NCBI GenBank assembly: GCA_021784375.1 | Contig: JAJXSV010000162.1 | Location: 1 to 5,681 of the forward strand | Direction of reading: 5' to 3' | Length of the DNA stretch: 5,681 nt | Source: Actinomycetes bacterium | GTDB lineage: Bacteria; Actinomycetota; Actinomycetes; S36-B12; UBA5976 | Shown: in pieces, positions 1 to 5,681 of the stretch | Layout of the letters: each line of letters starts with the position of its first letter | Numbering within the stretch: position 1 is the stretch's first letter | Notes under the pieces: model-generated | Databases searched by the model: none | What the model was told of the DNA's origin: nothing | The model's input: only the letters and a program-made list of their open reading frames with translations | Translations under genes and position numbers: made by a program

Positions 1-35
1 CGGATGTCGTCCGGGCGGATCGACAACTCCGTCAT
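1..35 (-). CDS. atpA: F1 ATP synthase alpha subunit, N-terminal 11 codons (partial)
   Basis: An ATG at 35..33 opens a frame reading MTELSIRPDDI before the window ends. This matches the usual start of actinobacterial alpha subunits, which carry a short N-terminal stretch with an IRP-D/E-I pattern that contacts the delta subunit on top of the F1 head. The gene starts 18 bases after the atpH stop, exactly where atpA is expected in the order a, c, b, delta, alpha. An AGGA at 43..40 lies 4 bases before the ATG, a short but plausible ribosome-binding site. The alpha subunit carries the non-catalytic nucleotide sites of the F1 hexamer, but none of those motifs (such as the P-loop) fall inside the window. 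The identification therefore rests on the short N-terminus and the gene order. Confidence 0.85.
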   Translation of the reverse strand, partial: MTELSIRPDDI

Positions 36-53
36 GATGTCCTGCTCTCTGTG

Positions 54-857
54 CTAGCCGACGAGTGATCGGCGGGCTTGGGTGATGCGGGTAAGCATGG
101 TGCCGTCGATCACGTCTTCACCGAGGCGCACGGAAGCGCCCCCGATGACCGTGGGGTCGACGACGATGTTGAGGTGCACCTCGCGGTCCGAGAACCGGGC
201 GAGGGCGCGGGCGAGGCGCTCGGTCTGCGCCTCGTCGAGGGCGATGGCCACCCGCACCTGCGCCACCACTCGCTCGCGTTGGGCGGCGGCGAGGTTGGTG
301 AGTGCGGTCACGGCGGCATCCACGCGACGACCGCGCAGGTTCGCGGCCAGGTGGGCCAGGAGGGTGATCGTGGTCGGCGTGCCGGACGCGACCAGGTCGC
401 GAACCAGTGAGGCCTTGCCCGCGGTGGCCAGGGCGGGGTCGGTGAGTCGCATCTGGAGGTCCGGGTTGGCCTCGACGGCGCGCCCGAAGCGGAAGAGCTC
501 CTCCTCCACGCTGCTGAGCGAGCCGTCAGCCTCGGCGGCCGTGAAGGCCACCGCTGCCCCGAGCTCGTCAAGCGCTTCGACCAGGTCCTCGCCGCTGTGC
601 CAACGGATGCTGACGGCAGCAGCGATCAGCTCAGCGGACGTGTGGTCGACCTTGCCCGCGAGGATGTCGGCCGCCAGCGCGGCCCGGGATTCCGCGGACT
701 GCCCAGCGTCGGAGAGTGCGGTGCGCAGCGACTTGTCGTCCGCGAGCAGCGTGGACACGGCAAGCAGTTGCTCGGCAACCGCCAGCGTGCACGCACCGAT
801 GCGGGCGTCGACCTCCCGGCGGAGGGCGGCGCGACCGGCAAGACTCGATGACGACAT
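54..857 (-). CDS. atpH: F1Fo ATP synthase delta subunit (OSCP family), long form
   Basis: This 267-residue protein joins the top of the F1 head to the b-subunit peripheral stalk. The C-terminal signature of the OSCP/delta family is clear: VDPTVIGG at 233-240, then a VIDG segment near 249-252. E. coli delta has about 177 residues. The extra length here is N-terminal, and residues 29-100 align without gaps to residues 119-190, so the helical N-domain appears to be duplicated. Extended delta subunits occur in actinobacteria, and in mycobacteria the extension is fused to a b-like part. Here the protein has no membrane segment and atpF is a separate gene. The ATG shares one base with the atpF stop (TGATG at 859..855), which implies translational coupling. 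A GGAGG at 872..868 inside atpF supports this start. The stop is TAG at 56..54. Confidence 0.96.
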   Translation of the reverse strand: MSSSSLAGRAALRREVDARIGACTLAVAEQLLAVSTLLADDKSLRTALSDAGQSAESRAALAADILAGKVDHTSAELIAAAVSIRWHSGEDLVEALDELGAAVAFTAAEADGSLSSVEEELFRFGRAVEANPDLQMRLTDPALATAGKASLVRDLVASGTPTTITLLAHLAANLRGRRVDAAVTALTNLAAAQRERVVAQVRVAIALDEAQTERLARALARFSDREVHLNIVVDPTVIGGASVRLGEDVIDGTMLTRITQARRSLVG

Positions 858-1408
858 CAGCGACCGGCCTCCGAAGCGGCCCGTTCCAGATCGTCGATGA
901 ACCGATCCACGGCCGCACGAGCACGCGCATCGTCCGTGAGGACCTCACCGACGATCTTGCCGGCGAGCTCCACGGCCAATTGGCCGACCTCGCGCTGCAG
1001 GCCAGCGACGACCTGGGCCTGCTCGTCTGCGATCTGCGCGTGCGCGCGTTGCGCGATCTCAGTGGCCGCGGAAACCGCTTCATCGCGTGCCTCGGCCACG
1101 ATCTGCGCCCGCTCGGACTGCGCGGCGTTGCGGATGTTGGCCGCCTCGGTGCGCGCCTCGGCGAGTGCCAACTGGTACTGGTGCAGCAACTCCCTGGCCT
1201 CAGCCTGCGAGGCCTCGGCCCGCTTGAACCCGCCCTCGATCTTCTCTGCGCGCTCCGCTGCCAGCTTCCTGGCTTGCGGCAGCACGAACTTCGAGAAGAA
1301 GAACAGGAGGATCAGGAAGGACAGCGTGCCCCAGATCAGATCAGCGACGGCGGGCAGCAGGATGCTCGGCTGCTCTTCGGCCGCAACGACCAGCGTGGAG
1401 AGAACCAT
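857..1408 (-). CDS. atpF: F1Fo ATP synthase b subunit
   Basis: This 183-residue peripheral stalk subunit holds the stator to subunit a in the membrane. It shows one transmembrane helix at about residues 18-42 (rich in L, I and F), then a long charged, alanine-rich helix at about 45-150 that fits the dimeric coiled coil. The family pattern ERAEKIEGGF is at 52-61. A conserved-looking C-terminal segment (ELAGKIVGEVL, 147-157) should contact delta. The length is normal for bacterial b (about 156-190). The short N-terminus before the membrane helix is as expected in actinobacteria. The gene lies 21 bases after atpE and overlaps atpH by one base. No convincing Shine-Dalgarno sequence precedes the ATG at 1408, in contrast with atpE, so b may be translated less efficiently or by coupling. 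The separate gene argues against a mycobacterial b-delta fusion. Confidence 0.96.
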   Translation of the reverse strand: MVLSTLVVAAEEQPSILLPAVADLIWGTLSFLILLFFFSKFVLPQARKLAAERAEKIEGGFKRAEASQAEARELLHQYQLALAEARTEAANIRNAAQSERAQIVAEARDEAVSAATEIAQRAHAQIADEQAQVVAGLQREVGQLAVELAGKIVGEVLTDDARARAAVDRFIDDLERAASEAGR

Positions 1409-1429
1409 CGGAATGACCGTCCGCGTCGA

Positions 1430-2496
<1,067 letters not shown>

Positions 2497-2506
2497 GCTC
2501 GCGTCG

Positions 2507-2514
2507 CTCCCCTT
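2507..2514 (-). promoter_or_regulatory. Ribosome-binding site of atpB
   Basis: AAGGGGAG on the minus strand lies 10 bases before the ATG at 2496. It decides in favour of that start over the in-frame ATG five codons later. Confidence 0.6.
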
Positions 2515-2541
2515 CGGTCCGCGGGCCTCGCCTTGTGGCGC

Positions 2542-2769
2542 TTACTGCCCGTATTTCTTGTAGACGACGTACACACTGGTGATGAAGCCGACGATGACTC
2601 CCGACGCCGTGAACACACGCCCCGTACTGAGCCATCGATCGACGAGCCACCCCACAGCGCCCCAGGTCGCGGGCCCGGCCACCAGGGTGGAGATCGCCGC
2701 CCATGCCATTGACTCGGCGTGATCACCATCGGAGTTGCCGGAACGACCATCTGGTGTGTGTTCGTCCAT
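2542..2769 (-). CDS. AtpZ-like small membrane protein (AtpZ/AtpI family) of the ATP synthase operon
   Basis: Taken from the ATG at 2769 this is a 75-residue protein. It has a charged, hydrophilic N-terminus of about 20 residues and two transmembrane helices at about 22-44 and 51-70, then a short basic tail (KKYGQ). The GWLVDRWLSTG turn between the helices and the glycine-spaced second helix (SGVIVGF) match the AtpZ/AtpI family of two-helix proteins often coded just before atpB. Such proteins are proposed to help c-ring assembly or magnesium/calcium supply. That role is known for the family, not shown here. An in-frame TTG at 2799 would add 10 residues. I prefer the ATG because an extended -10 promoter overlaps the extra codons and would make a leaderless mRNA starting at this ATG. 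No Shine-Dalgarno site precedes either start. The TAA stop is 45 bases before atpB. Confidence 0.8.
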   Translation of the reverse strand: MDEHTPDGRSGNSDGDHAESMAWAAISTLVAGPATWGAVGWLVDRWLSTGRVFTASGVIVGFITSVYVVYKKYGQ

Positions 2770-2777
2770 CGGGCGGA

Positions 2778-2786
2778 ACACTAGCA
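2778..2786 (-). promoter_or_regulatory. Candidate extended -10 promoter for the atp operon (leaderless)
   Basis: The minus strand reads TGC then TAGTGT (2786..2778), which is an extended -10 (TGn) followed by a TANNNT hexamer. Eight bases separate the hexamer from the ATG at 2769, so transcription would begin at or within one or two bases of the start codon. Leaderless mRNAs of this type are common in actinobacteria. No good -35 hexamer is visible at 16-18 bases, which an extended -10 can compensate for. The placement is seen in the sequence; promoter activity is inferred. Confidence 0.5.
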
Positions 2787-2873
2787 ACGTTTTGCACAAG
2801 CCTTACGGCGGCGGCGGGATTTCACCGTGGCTGGTCCCCCGCTTGCGCACCGCTGCGGCGAGCGGCCCGCGGA

Positions 2874-3293
2874 TCAGGCCCCGTCGGGGCGGCGGTCGAC
2901 GTAGTACTGCGGGCTGCGGGTGACCAGCCAACCCTCCAGGAGCAGGAGGCCGAAGGTGCCGAGGACGAGCGTGATGAGGAAGGCGGGCTTGTCGTAGAAC
3001 GTCTGGTGCTTGAGCCAGTGGAGGAAGACCATGAGGGCGAGCACCTTGGGCAGCCAGGAGCCGAGGACGGCGAAGCCCAGGAGGTCCGGCCGGATGCGTC
3101 GGGCCCACACCCCTGAGCAGGCGGTGATGCCGAGGAAGACCGCCGGCAGCAGTGCGCCCAGGAGCGCCCCCGCGGCGCCCGCACCCGACCGCGCGACGTA
3201 GCCGATGAGGGCGGCGGCGGCGGCCAGGCCGGCGGCAGCGGGCCCACCCACCGTGAGCACGCGGACGAGGGGATCGGTCGGTTCAGACGACAT
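2874..3293 (-). CDS. AtpI-like four-helix membrane protein
   Basis: This 139-residue, very hydrophobic protein has four likely transmembrane helices at about 12-33, 38-60, 70-94 and 103-124, and an arginine-rich C-terminal tail. A lysine (Lys83) sits inside helix 3 in the GSWLPKVLAL segment. Size, topology and position between wecA and atpB match the AtpI-type protein found there in Mycobacterium and Streptomyces. AtpI is thought to assist c-ring assembly or magnesium uptake for the ATP synthase. The assignment rests mainly on topology and gene order because the family diverges strongly. The ATG at 3293 lies inside the end of wecA (11-base overlap) with GGAGG at 3304..3300, 6 bases upstream, so translation is probably coupled to wecA. 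The stop is TGA at 2876..2874, and about 100 bases separate it from the next gene. Confidence 0.75.
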   Translation of the reverse strand: MSSEPTDPLVRVLTVGGPAAAGLAAAAALIGYVARSGAGAAGALLGALLPAVFLGITACSGVWARRIRPDLLGFAVLGSWLPKVLALMVFLHWLKHQTFYDKPAFLITLVLGTFGLLLLEGWLVTRSPQYYVDRRPDGA

Positions 3294-4374
3294 CTGCGGC
3301 CTCCGGCCTGTGGAACACGGCAGCCCCCAGCAGGCCGGCCGCCACGACGAACACCACGGCCACGAGCGTCCAGGGGACGAAGGCCAGGGCGACGGTGGAG
3401 AAGGCGAGCAGGGCAGCCCCCGCGTGCATCAGGGAGGCGGCCATGCGCGGGCTGTGGCCGAGCGCCAGCAGGCGGTGATGCAGGTGTTCCTTGTCCGGTG
3501 CCATGGGACTGCGGCCGCGCGCGGTGCGCCGCACGATGGCGAGCGTGAGGTCGAGCAGCGGGATGGCGAGGGCCGCCATCGGCAGCAGCAGCGGCAGCAC
3601 CGTCGAGGCCCGGCTGGTCCCCTCGAGCGCATTGGGGTCGACCTGCCCGGTGAGGGTGACCGTGCTGCTCGCGAGCAGCAGACCCAACATCATGGCGCCG
3701 GTGTCCCCCATGAAGATGCGGGCGGGGTTCACGTTGTGGGGCAGGAAGCCCAGGCACATCCCGGTCAGGACCGCGGAGATGAGCGTGGAGAGGGTGGCCC
3801 GCTCGAAGCCGTAGTTGACGCTGAGCAGGTAGGAGTAGATGAAGCTGGCCGCGGCACCCACCAGCACGATGCCTGATGCCAGCCCGTCGAGGCCGTCCAC
3901 GAAGTTCACGGCGTTGATGCAGATGAGCACGACGAGCAGCGTGAGCAGCGTGGAGGTGAGGGGATCGAGCACGGTGGCGTTGCCCAATGGCAACCAGATG
4001 AAGCCGATTCCCCGCCAAGCCAGGATGCCGGCGGCCATGGCCTGTCCCGCGAACTTGGTGGGCGCGTCCAGGCCGATCCGATCGTCGACGAGGCCGATGA
4101 CCACGAGCAGGGTGGTGGCGCCGAGCAGCCCGTACACGGTGCCCATGTCGTCGAAGACCGACTTCATCATCGGCAGCTTCCAGGCCAGGGCGAATCCCGC
4201 GAGCAGGCCCCCGTACATGCCCAGGCCGCCCCACCGCGGGGTGATGGTGGTGTGGACGTCCCGCTTGCGGATGTGCGTGTAGGCCCCGGCACGCAGGGCC
4301 AGCGCGCGGGCTCCGGGCGTGGCGAGGTAGGTGACGGCAGCGGCCACCATCAGGCACAACAGGTACTCACGCAC
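3283..4374 (-). CDS. wecA: Undecaprenyl/decaprenyl-phosphate GlcNAc-1-phosphate transferase (WecA/TagO/Rfe family)
   Basis: This 363-residue polytopic membrane enzyme is expected to transfer a sugar 1-phosphate (probably GlcNAc) from the UDP-sugar to a polyprenyl phosphate at the inner face of the membrane. This is the first step of a cell-envelope polymer. Family motifs appear in order: PRWGG at 46-50, LVDDRIGLDAPTKF at 95-108 with the Asp97-Asp98 pair, NFVDGLDGLA at 157-166, FMGDTGA at 221-227 with Asp224, and HLHHR at 297-301. The HLHHR form points to WecA/TagO and away from MraY. About eleven membrane helices fit. The start is GTG at 4374, directly after an in-frame TAG (4380..4378). The N-terminus MREYL suits actinobacterial relatives. 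No Shine-Dalgarno site precedes it, and a weak -10 suggests a leaderless message. The substrate and final polymer cannot be told from sequence. Confidence 0.93.
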   Translation of the reverse strand: MREYLLCLMVAAAVTYLATPGARALALRAGAYTHIRKRDVHTTITPRWGGLGMYGGLLAGFALAWKLPMMKSVFDDMGTVYGLLGATTLLVVIGLVDDRIGLDAPTKFAGQAMAAGILAWRGIGFIWLPLGNATVLDPLTSTLLTLLVVLICINAVNFVDGLDGLASGIVLVGAAASFIYSYLLSVNYGFERATLSTLISAVLTGMCLGFLPHNVNPARIFMGDTGAMMLGLLLASSTVTLTGQVDPNALEGTSRASTVLPLLLPMAALAIPLLDLTLAIVRRTARGRSPMAPDKEHLHHRLLALGHSPRMAASLMHAGAALLAFSTVALAFVPWTLVAVVFVVAAGLLGAAVFHRPEAADVV

Positions 4375-4380
4375 GGGCTA

Positions 4381-4386
4381 AGTATC
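4381..4386 (-). promoter_or_regulatory. Weak candidate -10 element before wecA
   Basis: GATACT on the minus strand (4386..4381) agrees with TATAAT at four of six positions. It ends 6 bases before the GTG of wecA, the spacing expected for a leaderless transcript. No -35 hexamer stands out. Support comes from the hairpin behind glyA, which suggests a new transcription unit, and from the lack of a ribosome site at wecA. Confidence 0.3.
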
Positions 4387-4454
4387 GCCGGTGCACGCCG
4401 TGCCCCCGACGCTGCGGACGCACATCTGCCCCGAGGTTCGGGCCACCGACAGCC

Positions 4455-4489
4455 CCGACTCCCCCGGCAGGGAGCCGTGCGGAAGTCGG
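4455..4489 (-). terminator. Two-tier hairpin after glyA, probable terminator
   Basis: On the minus strand CCGACTTCC (4489..4481) pairs with GGGAGTCGG (4463..4455), 9 pairs with one U-G wobble. Inside it CGGC (4477..4474) pairs with GCCG (4468..4465) around a 5-base loop. The structure begins 6 bases after the glyA stop. There is no T-run after it, so it is the T-poor type common in GC-rich genomes, or a 3'-end stabilising structure. The rest of the glyA-wecA gap holds no gene. Confidence 0.6.
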
Positions 4490-4495
4490 CTCCGC

Positions 4496-5681
<1,186 letters not shown>

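Noticed and set aside
54..1408. A mycobacterial-type b-delta fusion
   Set aside because: The b gene ends with TGA that overlaps the delta start by one base. The two frames are separate and no membrane helix exists in delta.
2797..2799. TTG at 2799 as the start of the AtpZ-like gene
   Set aside because: No properly spaced ribosome site precedes it (an AAGG lies only one base away), and the added codons overlap a good promoter candidate. It is kept only as an alternative.
2850..2865. Small stem CCGCT/AGCGG after the AtpI-like gene as a terminator
   Set aside because: The stem has only 5 pairs with a 6-base GC loop and no T-run, and such stems occur by chance in DNA of this composition.
2822..4357. 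A 511-codon open frame on the minus strand in another frame of wecA and the AtpI-like gene
   Set aside because: It overlaps two genes with clear family motifs, and its translation is a mixture rich in R, P, H, A and S, typical of out-of-frame GC-rich DNA.

Overview
The window is a gene-dense, high-GC stretch in which every real gene lies on the minus strand, so transcription runs from position 5681 toward position 1. It carries the 5' part of an F1Fo-ATP synthase operon, preceded by wecA-type and glyA genes. The order glyA - wecA - atpI-like - atpZ-like - atpB - atpE - atpF - atpH - atpA, the strong GC bias, the long delta subunit and the glutamate (not aspartate) in the c-ring all point to an actinobacterium. 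The genes atpF and atpH are separate, whereas mycobacteria have a fused b-delta gene, so the source is probably outside Mycobacterium. A Propionibacteriales- or Streptomyces-like lineage is possible, but I cannot fix the genus.

In transcription order: (1) glyA, serine hydroxymethyltransferase, lacks its extreme N-terminus because it runs off the window at 5681. It ends at 4496 and is followed at once by a strong two-tier hairpin (4489..4455), a likely terminator. (2) A gap of about 120 bases leads to wecA (GTG start at 4374), a polyprenyl-phosphate GlcNAc-1-phosphate transferase family membrane enzyme. Its 3' end overlaps by 11 bases an AtpI-like four-helix membrane protein (3293..2874). (3) A gap of about 100 bases contains a good candidate extended -10 promoter placed so that a leaderless transcript would begin at the AtpZ-like gene (ATG at 2769). 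(4) The ATP synthase genes follow: atpB (a), atpE (c), atpF (b), atpH (delta), and the first 11 codons of atpA (alpha), which leaves the window at position 1.

atpB and atpE make the proton channel and rotor, atpF and atpH make the peripheral stalk, and atpA starts the catalytic head. The AtpI- and AtpZ-like proteins are presumed assembly or ion-supply accessories. The main points of interest are an internal gapless duplication in the delta subunit, the leaderless promoter candidate, a hairpin plus strong ribosome site ahead of atpE, a His/Glu exchange in subunit a compared with E. coli, and c-ring residues that differ from the mycobacterial bedaquiline site. I found no mobile element, CRISPR array, RNA gene or clearly novel system. 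This is mostly a conserved housekeeping locus.
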